From Prosopocoilus inquinatus (lineage: Eukaryota > Arthropoda > Insecta > Coleoptera > Lucanidae), in assembly GCA_036172665.1 (NCBI GenBank), contig CM069872.1, forward strand, positions 45,866,101-45,930,100: a stretch of 64,000 nt of DNA. Reading direction: 5' to 3'. The notes beneath the pieces were generated by a model. That model searched no databases and was not told where the DNA came from. It saw nothing but the letters and a program-made list of their open reading frames with translations. Made by a program: the position numbers and the translations under genes. Positions 21,343 through 34,800 of the stretch are shown piece after piece. How positions within the stretch are numbered: the stretch's first letter is position 1; the number at the start of each line of letters is the position of its first letter.

Positions 21343-21997
21343 GGCTACAAAATAGCGTTCAAATTTTGTTTCTCAATTATTTCTTGAGCTTACGGTTTAA
21401 GCAGTTTCTCTGTAGAGTTACGGCAGAACATAAAATACTCATAATTTTCGGTTTAACACTAATTTATAGTAACATTTATTTTGACAGTTATCAGCTGATT
21501 CTGAAAATGTAAATAAAATTTCTAATTTAATAATAATAACCTAATTCGCCTAATTTAACTGTCTAAAGCTAGATTAATTTGGAGCATACGAAGAAAGTTA
21601 ATTATTTTTAAACAATTAAAAGTCTATTTGAATAATTAATTTAAAAATGATGTAGTGTTAACAATGTTGCCAATCTTTCCAAAGCGAATATCCCACTACT
21701 TTCAGTCTCAGATTCAGCGGTGATCACACGATCTGTTATAACGGCTTCAAACTAGAGCCAGAGGTTGCTGTACGAACAGGCGCAATATAGATGGAGTTTT
21801 GGATAAATTAGTAAATCAAACGCAAATTGGACTTTTCTCCTTTAAAAACAATGCTTTAGTGTTTTTTATTACAGTGTATTGGTAGCACTGTTGGCATGTC
21901 AATCTGTCGGCGAATGGAAAATAGTGGTGTGTTTACGATCAGTTTTTAAAAATCGTTTAGCTTGTATTGATTAATTATAAAAAGCCGGCTGATTACC
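21343..21997. promoter_or_regulatory. shared intergenic region between divergent BolA-like and PDIA5-like genes
   Basis: About 650 bp separate the two divergent start codons, so both promoters must lie here or in unseen 5' exons. The sequence is AT-rich with no clear TATA box in a sensible position on either side. Confidence 0.5.
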
Positions 21998-24741
21998 ATG
22001 AAGAAATCAATCTACTTAATAATAACACTCGTAAGAAAAAGAAAACCTCTGCCTTAACATTCCAGCATGTTAATTTTTTTGTATCATATTTCAGGTTCTA
22101 GTTTTTTTAATACCTCATCGTCTTGCCAAAGGAAACAGCAAAAACAACATCGTAGAGGACGTGGTCGACGTTAAGGATTTTAAAAAGATACTACGTACAA
22201 AAACTAACGTCTTGGTGTGTTTCATTAGTTCTACGAAACAGTCCAACAACATTATTAAGGTGTTGAGAGATGCTGCTGGTATTGTTAAAGGACAGGGAAC
22301 TATGATGTTGGTTGATTGTAACAGGTGATTTTTATTGTACCACATTCTATTGTAGAAGTGTCTATAATCTTGTTCTTTCCAGTGAAGCAAAAAAGATTTG
22401 CAAGAAACTAAAGGTACACCCACACCCATACACACTGAAACATTATAAAGATGGAGACTTCAATAAGGATTATGACAGGAAAGAAACAGTTGCTTCGATG
22501 GTGAATTTCATGCGAGATCCCACAGGTGACCTTCCTTGGGAAGAAGACATAACAGCCAGTAATGTTTTACATATATCAGATGCAGCTGTAAGTTACTTTA
22601 CATTCATGTAAACACACATACTTGATGTGATAATATCAAACAAGTGACTGCAGGATTTCAAATTTTTGGCAGGCTTAATTGTCAAATTATTTTTGTTTCA
22701 ATTTAAATTTTCAATATGTTATGGGTAATTACATTTCTTAATTTACTCCAATATCTTATCCGTTTGTTTTACAGAGTCTAGCAAAATTTATACGACGGGA
22801 AACCAAACCCATACTAATCATGTTCTACGCCCCGTGGTGTAGCTTCTGTAAAAGTTTAAAGCCTGAATATGCAGCAGCTGCTGGTGAACTGCAAGGTGAA
22901 GGTATCTTGGCCGCTATTGATGTAAATCGACCGGAAAACGCAGCTGTGAGAACTCAGTATAACATCACAGGGTTCCCAACACTCTTGTATTATGAGTAAG
23001 TATAAGTATTTTTGTCTAGTCTAGGTTTTATCATGCAATTAATCACAGGAGTGGTGAGTTAAAATATCAGTATGAAGGGGAAAACAACAAAATGGGCATT
23101 GTGACATTTATGCGAAACCCTCAAGCACCACCTGTAAAAATCAAGGAACCAGAATGGTCAGACGTTGATAGCGAAGTTGTGCATTTAACTACAACAAGCT
23201 TTGATCCTGTAATTAAAGAAGAAGCATCGGTGATGGTGATGTTCTATGCACCTTGGTGTGGACATTGCAAAAGAATGAAACCAGAGTATGAGAAGGCTGC
23301 TGCAATTATGAAAGCTGAAGGCGTAAGGTTCTGTTTATATTAATTTATTCCTGTGATGCGTTTGATAAAATTGCTAAAATTTTTGGTAATTTGATTTTAT
23401 TTTCATTATTTTACTAATATCTTCTACTTTTTTTAATTCAATTTAAATTCCCATACAATTTACTGTAAATAAAATTGAAACAGTAAGTCGTTATCAAAAT
23501 GTCACAAAATCAATTCAGTTGAATTTAGGCCTTCAAATAAAATTAATTAGATTTAATTGGTTTATGAACTTTAATCATGTAAACGTCCAACAGTTTCCAT
23601 AACTCTTGTGTAACTCAACCATTTGAGATCTCCTGCATAAATTTAATTTCTTTAGAAATTGAAACTGCTTTAACTGCAATAGAATTGTTATTGAAGGTAT
23701 CTGGAATGTTAGCTGCACTTGATGCCACAAAAGAGCAAGCAGTTGCTTCTCGTTACTCTGTGAAGGGCTATCCAACTGTAAAATACTTTTCTTATGGTGA
23801 AGTGAAATTTGACGTGAATGTACGTGAATCTCCAAAAATAGTTGAATTCATGAGGGATCCCAAGGAACCACCAGCACCTCCACCTCCGGAAATACCATGG
23901 TCAGAACAACCATCAGACGTTGTGCACCTTGATGAGGAGAACTTCAAGTCATTCCTTCGAAAGAAAAAGCACGTCCTTGTCATGTTTCACACACCATGTA
24001 AATAAACCATTTAACTTTTTTAAGTGAGTAATTTGTATATCTTTAATTTTAGGGTGTGGACATTGCAAAAAAACAAAACCAGAGTTTACTAAGGCCGCTG
24101 CGCATTTCAGAGATGACTCGAAAGTAGAATTTGCTGCAGTCGACTGCACAACGCAACAGACTTTGTGCCAACAAAACAATATCCAGGGTTATCCTACGAT
24201 TAGATATTATAATTATTATAAGACTATGAAGTTTTATGGCGGTGGTAGAACAGTTGAAGAATTCATTAGGTTTATGACTGATCCTGAACATCCAACGTCA
24301 CCTAAGCCAAGTAAAGAAGAATGGAAACTTGGAGGTAGTGTAGTTCAATTAACAGACAACACTTTCAAGAACGAAATATCTTCCCAAGAACCAGTACTAG
24401 TCATGTTTTATGCACCATGTAAGAAAAAATATTAATTTAATTGCGATAAGTATAAATTTTTAAGAATATATTTTTTTTTAGGGTGTGGTCATTGTAGAAA
24501 AATGAAACCTGATTATGCAAAAGCCGCAGAAGATTTGAAGACTGAAGGTTTTAGCGGTCGCCTTGCGATGGTAGATTGCACAGAAAATCCAGAACTTGCG
24601 GAGGAATATGAAATATCTGGCTTCCCGACTCTCAAATTGTTCAAAAATGGGAAGTTCGTGAAAGATTACAGGGGTTCGAGGTCACATGAAGATTTGAAAA
24701 ATTTCATGAAAACCCTCAGCCAACACAAAGATGAATTATAA
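21998..24741 (+). CDS. protein disulfide isomerase A5-like, four thioredoxin active sites, KDEL tail
   Basis: Eight exons: 21998-22030, 22095-22324, 22383-22587, 22775-22995, 23049-23322, 23697-23997, 24053-24418, 24482-24741; 629 residues. It is an ER-lumen thiol-disulfide oxidoreductase. A signal peptide (MKKSIYLIITLVLVFLIPH...) opens the protein. An N-terminal thioredoxin-like domain without CXXC is followed by four redox domains with WCSFC (Cys178/181), WCGHC (300/303), WCGHC (423/426) and WCGHC (545/548), spaced about 122 residues. The chain ends in HKDEL, the ER-retrieval signal. The last two redox introns split the Trp codon of the WCGHC motif at the same phase, which suggests domain duplication. 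The N-terminal domain, the imperfect first motif and Pro-rich linkers (PPAPPPPEIPW) match PDIA5. Vertebrate PDIA5 is about 520 residues with three such motifs, so an extra redox domain is present here. Exon 6 starts at 23697 because other acceptors give stops. Confidence 0.93.
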
Positions 24742-25250
24742 TTACATGGTCTTCATGTGATAGTTATTTTTCCTATGTGTCTAGATGTTGCTTAGGGAAT
24801 TGTGTGGAATTATTGTATTAAAACAACATCACACAACTTAATACTTGTGAATCTCATAAGACTTTTTTTTTTATTTATATCATTTGTAATAAGTCATATC
24901 TGTGAATATTTTTTTACTTCACTTTTGTACTTGTTTGTAACTGGAATTTTTATAAAAGTATTTTGTATATTTTTACTGATTGCGTATGGTTATATTTCCT
25001 TATTAATTTTTCAATATATTTTATATGAAATTTATGGCTTTTGTTTATTTTAAATATAAGAAGGTTTTAATAGGTATTATAAAATCACTTCTTAAAAATT
25101 TTGGCAATTTTTAATTTCAGACAATCTTAGTAAAAGATATTAGGTTAAAATTGATAATTTTATATCAACATTAACTCGGTTGTCCAGTTTTCAAAACAGA
25201 AACTTATTTTTTGCTTTGCTTTTGTAATTAATAGAATTGTTATCTTTATA
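24742..25250 (+). other. PDIA5-like 3'UTR
   Basis: AT-rich sequence between the stop codon and the first AATAAA; no other signal. The ORF at 24802-25053 is a low-complexity by-product. Confidence 0.6.
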
Positions 25251-25256
25251 AATAAA
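25251..25256 (+). terminator. AATAAA polyadenylation signal of the PDIA5-like gene
   Basis: AATAAA 510 bp after the stop codon. It is the first canonical hexamer on this strand after the ORF. Confidence 0.6.
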
Positions 25257-25349
25257 ATGGCAAACCGACTTCTTTTACATTGATTACAAAGTATACGCAT
25301 TCTTTTTGTTTTTCAAATCAAATTTGTGTTTACTCATCAAATTCAAGTT

Positions 25350-25416
25350 ACTTACTTTAGGACAGGTCTTACTTGAGGACAGGTCTTACTTTAGGATAGG
25401 TCTTACTTTAGGATAA
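25350..25416. repeat. 17-bp tandem repeat, four copies
   Basis: Four units of TCTTACTTTAGGACAGG with small changes, between the convergent PDIA5-like and sNPF 3' ends. Confidence 0.75.
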
Positions 25417-25455
25417 TTAACAAAAAGAAAGAAATCATTGTACATGATAAAATTA

Positions 25456-25461
25456 TTTATT
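25456..25461 (-). terminator. AATAAA polyadenylation signal of the sNPF gene
   Basis: AATAAA on the minus strand about 355 bp after the sNPF stop codon, inside ATTATTTATTTTT. It implies a 3'UTR of about 370 bp, convergent with the PDIA5-like gene. Confidence 0.5.
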
Positions 25462-25814
25462 TTTAAACACTGCGTATATTCTTGAACAATCTACATAGTA
25501 AGTATCTACAATTACACTGCATGCCTCGTTTCTCTCTGGCAAAACAATAATAAATATCCACTTTTATATATAATTGAATAAGTTAGTAGAGATCGAAAGT
25601 ACGTGTCACAGCTTATCACAAACGAAGAGTACGGAACAGTATAATAATCAAGACATTTTTGTTTTTCATGGAGCAAGGAAATGCAAGGGACGTCGGAATT
25701 CGAATCAGTCGTCTCCGAGGGGGGAAAAAGAAAAAGCAAAAATCAGAGGATGCGATCACGTGGACCAAAGTAATAATATCTTGAGTAAAGGTGGTGGGAT
25801 ATGCCGACAACGAT

Positions 25815-25865
25815 TTAGTTCTCTCCACGTTCAATGGAATCCTGGTTGCCCAGGAGATAAGAAGC
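25815..25865 (-). CDS. sNPF: sNPF coding exon 3 (C-terminus)
   Basis: Acceptor TTTTTTCAG then GCT TCT TAT..., 16 residues and stop TAA at 25815. It continues exon 2 in phase 0. The tail contains no further amidated peptide. Confidence 0.75.
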   Translation of the reverse strand, partial: ASYLLGNQDSIERGEN

Positions 25866-28800
25866 CTGAAAAAAAAAGAAAACAGATCATTAGATTAAGT
25901 AGATGCAAGGGCAAAAACTATAGTAACACACAAAGAGAAATCCTTTCACAGGCGAGTATCCTTTGTATTAAAGCAAAACGCTCTCAAGTATTCACATTCA
26001 CGCGTTAAATATCAAGCGTCTATTGCTTTAAGTGTGCTAAAGTAAATGAAGCTGTTGCTCTTCAAGAGTATTGCGTAACAATGCTGTGAAGGTGAATTTT
26101 GTAGTTGAAGACCTCTTGAAGTCTTGGTCGCGTTATTAAGATTTTTTAAAGCAACCTCTTCTCAGTATGAAATTGAACTGTTAGGGTGGGGAGAGGGGGG
26201 TAGTCCAAGATTTTCTTTTACAATCTCGAACATACCGGAAGAAGACTGGGGTCGGATCGTCTGCCAAATCGCAGTCGAAGGGATGGCGAGCGGCTGGATT
26301 TTCGTGAAACTTGATGGGCTCCTAGTCTGTCTTCCAAAGCTTCTTTCTGCATTAGAAGTTCATAGAGATCCCGTATACTGTCTGCAAGAAAATATAAATA
26401 ATTTAGCAAGGAGTTCTTTACTAAATACAAAAAATGTTCACGTGTAAAGTAAATAAAGTTTGTTTTAAATAGTTTAATTAATTTTTAAATCTCTTGCAAT
26501 AAATCTGAAGAATTTATCAGTCGATGAATTTTACACGTCGTTATCTGCACACTCAATATTCACCGACGAATAAAATTTCCTCGGCTTATATTAAAATGGT
26601 TATCCTGTAGAAATGTGACCGTCGAATATAACGGAATCGTTCTGTTAACAATATAGTATAAAATGAAACGGCGAGCAGCTGCTGCATAAAGAATATCTCT
26701 GCAATTTTTATTGCCGCCGCCTTAAGCAGTTTTATTATTACATTTAAATCTGTGGAAAACTGCGCAGCACAAATACCCTTAAAGGTAGTTTCCTTCATGT
26801 TGAGCTGTGAGGAAAGCGCTCTTTCCAATACAGGATTATCTCAAATCCAAACAGCAATCACTTAAGGGTGGCGTGCAAGGTTAACCCGCCCTTGCATTAT
26901 TTAATGGTATTATTAAAATCTCTATTGAATTCTTGTTGATATTTCAGTAAAATTTTTACGGGTAATGGAAGCAATTCTTAAAGCGATTCTAAACTGAAAC
27001 ATGAAATTGCTTTGTTAAGATGCAACATGTATTCATTATTTGAAAGTAATTGCAATTGCTTAGGGCAATTTCTCCATGCATATGTATGCATGAATCTTCC
27101 TGAATATTCGCAACGAGAAATGAGGAATATATGTACGCGTTCTAACCTTAATCCTTTCAGCACAACAACTATTACAAAGTTCATTTATCTTATGATTTAA
27201 TAATCATAATCATAGTAATAGTGAAACTACTAATAATTTGCCCGTTTTAATTAAATCTACTTGTGTGCATAAGATTTCATAATTTCACTTGTTTAAAGAA
27301 GACGCAATTTTAATTTCGACTCTGTCGTTTATTTAGATACTAAATATTTACTTGTACAGAATATCTGCAATTGTCACCATCATATTCTTTGTACCTACAA
27401 ATTTGCTTTTTTTGTTTAACCTATTTTTTTTTTTGTTTAACGTCTTGCGTTACATAAATTTTCTCCCTAATCAGGATGTATTTTTGATGATTATCAAAAA
27501 AAGAAAATAGAAAATGAAAAGTACTAACGGGAAATAAAATGAACATAACCGAAAGTGAAGTTCCTAAAACGAATTTTACATTATTTTATTTTGGGGAGGA
27601 AAATAAGGAAGAATTGGAGTTGCTATTTATTATAACAAAAAGAGTAATATCTGTGGTAATAGTAATATTTAAAGCCAATAAGTGGCAGACTGAATGAAAG
27701 ACTAACCAGCAAATCTAACAGTAATAAATGTCTATGCATCCACCACAAAGGAAGCGAATGAAAACGAAAAGAATTTATGCCAGAGATTAAAAGAAGAAAA
27801 TAGTAGAAACTCTCTAGATACAATAAAATAACATACTAATATAATGAGAATGCGGCGTTGATCGGGTTTTAGGACGTTAAAATCAATACAATCATTCAGC
27901 TGAACCATACTGCTTTTAACGAACTTAAAAACGTCCGAAAACTGCATCATCCTCGCAATTTAAATGATTTAAAATACATTCTCTGTCCTGGAATTTGTGT
28001 TTTAGGGAGAGTGCACACAGAGAGGACGTGGCTCGGACATCTGCCGAAGACGTGGCGTTATACAACATTTTCTCTGTTGGCAAGTTGCACAAAAATTAGG
28101 GGATTTTAGCATTTTCGTCATTTGAGTCTGAGAACATAATGATAAATTCTTAAATTATGCCTTTTCTGTTTACTTTAAAGTCTTCGCCACGTCCTCTCTG
28201 TGTGCACTCTCCCTAAAGAAACTTATGTCTTGTTTGAAATTAATTCAATAAACCGGCAAATAGCTCTTAACCAAAATTCAAATCTAAATAACAAATTTCA
28301 AGGAGTCCTGTCTTGCTTCTAAATGATCTCATAATAATTAGAAATTTTAGTGTACAAGTTGGTAAAGGTAATTCTATAATTTAAGTAGCAGGCAACCACA
28401 GGATGTACAGTCGCGAGCAACAAATTTTAATCATCACTGTTTGTCAAAGGTTGGCACCGAATTTGTATTTTATTAAGAGATTTGTGTCCTCATTTTGAAT
28501 GCTTGGAATAGTTTTTTAAATATTTAATTTATTTTCAACAGTTTCTTGGTAAAACACGACAAATTTGTATAAAAATTTTAATTTTTGGAAAGATGTGGCT
28601 AGAGTCCCGATCGCGGGATCGTTCCCAAAAAAATAAAAATTCCGAATGTATTTATTCGGGATTTTACAAAAAATAGTATCGATCCCGACCATTGTAGGAT
28701 GTAGGTTTGTAGGATAGATAAAATTAAAAGGAGGTGTTTTTAGCAATCTGCAAACAAAATCAATTCGTCACTATCGACAGTTGTTATTTCACTGTTATTG

Positions 28801-31800
28801 CAACTTTGGTACCATCTCTATACATCCTAAACACTTTAAAAATGTATCGTCATGCTCAATTAACATGATTCCTCTCAACAATTACAGCAATTGAGAGAAG
28901 AGATTAGTCAGTGAATGTTCATGTATGCGTATTAGTATCGTTTTTATCAAGCATGATATCTAACTGTGTAATGAAATGAGCTTATTTTTCGAAGACATGT
29001 TATCACCGTCTTATACATGTTGAGGTCAAGATGTTTTGTGTATTTTATTGTTTTGGTATACTTGAGCTGGTATTGTCTTTCAAATTTGTCTTTAGTATTT
29101 CGTAGGTCTTAAATGCAGAAGAAAAATTTTCCGAAAAATGGTAACTAACACATTTTTTTGCCCGTAATTTAGAAAGCAATCAAACGCAGCGTGTACAAGT
29201 GACATGTTATAGTTTCAGCAAATTTTACGTTTAAGATCTTCTTTTTTGAATTCCGAACGATTTTTAATAAATCAGCGATCCCGCGTTCGGGATCTAGCTA
29301 CTTCCGTTTTGGATTTAAAACTGCCGTCTTGATTGACAGTGACGCCCAGAATTTAATGTTCGCGACTGTACATCTCTAAAAATGCTAATGGAAGGAAGGA
29401 AGCAAGTAAATTTGTAGTAACGAATAATATGATAATTAGTAGATAATTAGTTTAAACAAAAAATAACTTTATTGATACGGTGGTGATAAGGTACGGTGAG
29501 AAACCAGATGGACCATGTTTTAATTCAGATCGTCGACAATACCGGGCATGTAGAGCCCTGAAAAAATGAAAAAATAGAAGATTCAATCGAACGAGGGCCA
29601 TTAAAACCATGAAATTTAAAATCAAACACAACTAAAAAATAATATACAAAAATTTTCTTTATAATCTTTTCACGGACACCTTAAAGTCGGACAAGCACTG
29701 AGTGTTTCAGTGACTCAATTTTTTTTTTGATAGTTTAGCCGCTGAAACGTTGAGTGCTTGTAGAATTTTAAGTTGTGCGTGAAAAGACTGTAAAGACATT
29801 TTTATACGTTCTTTTCTATAGTTAATTTTTTTAAATCTTAGTTTTCAATTTCGGTGTTTGTGTGATTTTAAGCAGTTCACGAAACTATAAGAAAGAAATT
29901 TTTATACAGATTATCATCGGACAAGAGTTGACTTTAACTATAAAAAAATAGAAACGCAGATGAAGAAAAGAAAATGATATAGATATCGAAAGTATTTGGA
30001 ATAAAATAGAATAAATAAAATAAAAATGTTACAAATAAAACAACCGAGAAGGTGGGGAAACTTGTTGACAACAACTAATATACACAAGTCTACAATTTTC
30101 TTAAATTAATTTATTATACATTTATTATCCTTGTAAGTAATCCACTTGATAATACCTAATAAAGACAATACCGACTGTGGTTAATTAAAATTTAATTACC
30201 TGGAGACATTTAATTTAATATAATAAATGACACATAGCATAGAAGACTGCATTATTAATAATGACAGACTTTATTGTGTTACTAATAAGAAATACTTACA
30301 TCTATAAAAGAAAAAGAAAATTTAACACAATCATAAGGTGAGAATAGAATGCAAAATATGACTACAAATTCCTGTAACTTTTTAGTAATTGGTTTTTTAT
30401 TTTTTTTTAAATTTATTAAGAAAAAAAAAACTTTAATTTGTTGTGCCCTAGCCACCCTTTTAATTTTCTCCGTGCATTATGAAACAGTCAGTATTGTAAT
30501 AAAATAATTAATATATTTTTAATTTTATTTAGACACCTGTTAATTAATTAAACTTAAGACGGCGATAAGTGTCTTGTCTTAAAAAAAATGTTTTCACATA
30601 AAGTTTAACAAATTAGGTAATAAATATGTTAAATAATTTATGCAGTAAAAAATCGATGGCTTAAATGACAGGGTAATTCATTGAGTAACCTTACAGGCGT
30701 TGTTTTCTTTTAATTTTCAATAAAATTCGGTATTCGGATAACTATTATCGAGATACTAATATAGACCGCCTAGAAAGTATCCGGAATTTGGAAGGAAATT
30801 TTTGTGAATTTTATCCTACGTATGGCTTTCCAAGCAACCGAGGGGTGCAGTATTTTCGTCAAAATCATTTTTTCAAAGAATTAAGTAAAAAAAAATGACA
30901 GCAGGCATTGAATTCTAACCATTTTAAATAAACAAGGAGATTTGAGCAAGTCTGGCAAATTTAAGAAAAGAGACAAAATACAGAGAATTTTTTCAACAGA
31001 GTGGTTCATAATTAAAGAAGAAGAGCCGATAAATATGTTTTGACCAAGAAACGTAAAAAAAATAAAATAATAGTGTCATTTTGTGCACAGATATAGTACC
31101 AGTTGCATTCAGGCTGTAGTGATCAGCGGGCCTAGGCACATTTTAGGCGGAAGGTTTCGTTAAATATACGAGGAACTACTAATATGCTGAAGAGATCATA
31201 GTCGAAAAAAGTTCTAATCTTTAACGCGTCTGCACTGTAAAAATAAAACAATAAACCAGTCGAAGCCCGAGAAGTCTATGCGGCATGCAGTAACCATTAC
31301 AGTTTTGGTCGACTGGAAACAAATCTTGTTTACATAACCGAATCATTCGCAAATAAACTCGCATTCTTTTTGCAGTGACGGCGCTATAATTGATACGAAT
31401 TAAATGTATTACGCCAGTCTTTTTAAAAGTTACATTAAAGAATTATAATGTTTTCATAATTATTAATTTGAATGAAGCTATAAAGGCAATTATGTTACAC
31501 ACGTAATTTACATCAAACGGTTGCTTCTGATGCAATGAGCGCGAGGGTGAGAGTTCCTCGCGCATATTAGCCGTTCAGCGGCGACGTTGATATCTGCGCC
31601 GCTGCTTTGTTTATCTTTGTACTGGTTTTTACCAGATATCCTAGGAATGTCCGACCCTTAGTGATTAGATTTCAAGTTTCTCGAATGTTCAGTATAATCT
31701 GCAGGATTAAACAGAAATTACATAAACAAGTAACTTCTTATTCTATATGAATTGTTTCATTCATAAATACAAAAACCGAAGTTACAGAGTTACTTGCACT

Positions 31801-34800
31801 TTTCCGGATATTTTCTAGACGGACTATGAGCATATTAATGGAACCATAAAATCCATGTAGCTTTTTTTTTAATTTTGGTGCAGTAAGTCAGAGTTATGTC
31901 TTTTTCAAAAAATACCGTAACTAATGAGATAAAACAATTTCATCGAACGTGTTCGTCCTGATTATTCTGCGAGCGACAACCCTGACAAACGTATTTTTCT
32001 TCGGAAAGGATAACTGCTCCCTTACTAAACCCTGTCATGAAGAAGACGTAGATTATAAAAAGCGTGTTGTAAACACGTGCACGTACGCCGATAATTGGAA
32101 ACGAAGTGAGCGTATGCTGCAGTGCACATGGGCTAAACGGATAATCCTGCCGCCTCCGGCCAACTCCGGTGACATTTGAATTCCGGTTGGACAATTCTCT
32201 CAATTCAATTGGTAGATTTTGTAACTTCCCCAATCCAAAACATCAGACAAGAATTTCGATGATTAAAAAATTTAATACTATTAGCACATGTACAATCAGA
32301 TTTAAAAATAATGTCTCTTTAATAAAAAGTTAAATTGGAGGCCTAATCATTTCTGATCGCTAAAATGAGTAGTATGAAGGACGAGTACTTATCAAATTTA
32401 TCGAATTCTTGTTGAAACTTGCTTGGTCGCCTCACAAGCAACACGCCAAAGTGCAGTATAGTTTAATATACGTGTATTCAACCATATTTTGGTAACTTTT
32501 TTGTTTTGATATTTTAATGAAACGCTTACGGTCAACGTACATGTTTTAAGTCGTGTAATGCGTGTATATTGTATATCACTTTGATGCTAATTGGCCTTCA
32601 TTACATTAAATGCGTTTTTAATTACGGTATAAACATTAGTCTTAAGGTACATAAACGCGATATTATGAATTTTGTAGTCTTTCGCCGTAGCTCGGGTTTG
32701 GCCGTTTGCTTAAACCAATGAGCACAATAGCGTCCTATGTGCTAACATGTCTGCTTCTGCGATTTCCAACGATCGCGGTAGCATCGTATTTGGTATATGG
32801 AACACGTTGTTTAAAAAATTACATTTTATCCTTTATTACGGTTAAATTTATACGTTTATTCAACTGTTGTGTGTTGCTTGGGTTGCTTGTTATGATAGTC
32901 AAAATGAAAAAGAAATAAGATCATTTTATTAGGGAGACATTACTTTTAATTCTGACCGTACTTCTACAATTATACTGCACATGTTAAATGCTTTCATTTT
33001 ATTAACTTTTCATTTTGTAGCTTCAGATCTGTTCTGATAACGCATGACACGAACGCGTAGTAATTATCATCCCTCCGTCTTCCATCCAGCGTATTTCATA
33101 CACTTTAATGTTATACGCTAATGATCAAGGGTGCGGAGTGGTATTATCAAGTTTCACTGATGTTTTATAGATTAATCTCACACGACTACGTGCATATTAA
33201 TGAGATCGGAATAATCCGTGCACTTCATTATCTCCATTGTTACCAGCGATAACATTCGAGCGATAACGGCAGGATATTTGCTTCAACTTTCGCGCTTGCA
33301 AATAAACTTACGGTTGTGAACAAAAGCACTGCGGAGGGTGTTAACTTAATAGCAACAAGTTTCTTGTCAACCATTACTCGAATGCTTTGCATTAAGATTA
33401 TAAACTTTTTGAATATTTTAAAACAAGATAACAATCGTGAAGGGGTTGACGGGTTAAACGTTTGCTAAATGCAATCATAGACAATAAAGGACTCAAGCTG
33501 ATGACCTGTAGAATACCTTGAGATAAGTCAAAAAAATATTAAACATTCCGAAGAAGACAAAGAAGAAGACACATGGGCTTATCTAAGAATATATTTTACA
33601 TTATTTAGTAAATTTGGGGCCGAAATTGTTATACAAAGTGCCTGAAAACCCCATTGAATTTCCCAAACATTCTAAACGTTTGCTAAATGTAATCATAGAC
33701 AATAAAGGATTCAAGATGATGACCTGTAGAATACCTTAGGGAGCTGACTTGACCTTGAAGCTACTTCATCTCAACTAAACCATTTTCTAAACTTCTGTAT
33801 AGGCGCTATATTTTGATTTCTTGAAGAAAATTACAAGTACAAATAAGTAAAAACATTTCACTCAGTGGCGGTACGTCGGGGTGGGCAAGCTGGGCAGTGA
33901 CCACCCTGTGTTACTGAAGTTGCGCATGTTCCGATTCCTCGTAGGGAAAGCCCCGATAAATAAATTTATTTCACTTTCCCCTTTGCAGTTGTCGATTCGT
34001 CGTTTGTTTTTCGGTGAAAAGCATTGGAAAGCTGAGAAAAAGCTCTGTGAATTCCAAGCTTAAATTTAATTCAAAAATTACAAGCGCGATCGCGAGGGGA
34101 GGGAGAGATGTTCAGTTAATCGAGCAAATAGGAAATGCGTTGTTTTTGAATTTTGATTGTAACTCAAGAACGCGTTCGTCGATTGTTTTTCAGTGAAAAG
34201 CGTTAAAAAGCTCAGAAAAAACTCTGTAAATCCCACGCTTAAATTGAATTCAAAAATTACAAGCGCGATCGCGAGGGGAGGGAGAGACGTTCAGTTAATT
34301 GAACAAATAGAAAATGCGTTCCTTTTGAATTTTGATTGTAACTCGAGAACGCATTCGTCGATTGTTTCTTAGTAAAAGCCTTTGGAAAGCCGATAAAAAG
34401 ATCTATAAATCTCACGCTTAAATTGAATTCAAAAATTACAAGCGCGATCGCGTGGGGAGGGAGAGACGTTCACTTAATTCAGCAAATAAAAACGCGTCGC
34501 TTGTAAGTTTTGATTATAACACGAGAACGCGTTCGTCGATTGATTTTTGGAAAACGGCGTTGGAAAGCTGAGAAAAAACTCCATAAATCCCATGCTTAAA
34601 CTGAAGTCAAAAATTACAAGGGTGATCGCGATGGGAGGGAGAGATGTTCAGTTAATTCAGCGTCGCTTTTAAGTTTAGATTGTAACTCGAGAACGCGTTC
34701 GTCGATTGTTTTTTGGTAAACGGCGTTGGAAAGCTGAGAAAAAACTCTGTAAACACCACACTTAAATCAAATTAAAAAATTAGAGGCGCGATCGCAAGGG

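Noticed and set aside
25574..26008. 144-codon plus-strand ORF, Lys/Arg rich
   Set aside because: It lies antisense to sNPF exon 3 and the adjoining intron and 3'UTR; composition reflects A-rich DNA.
31940..32233. 97-codon minus ORF and 76-codon plus ORF with several Cys
   Set aside because: No splice context, no recognised domain and both strands open; not supported as genes.
34084..34796. GCGATCGC palindromes considered as protein-binding operators
   Set aside because: They recur only because the about 179-bp unit is tandemly repeated within a transposon.
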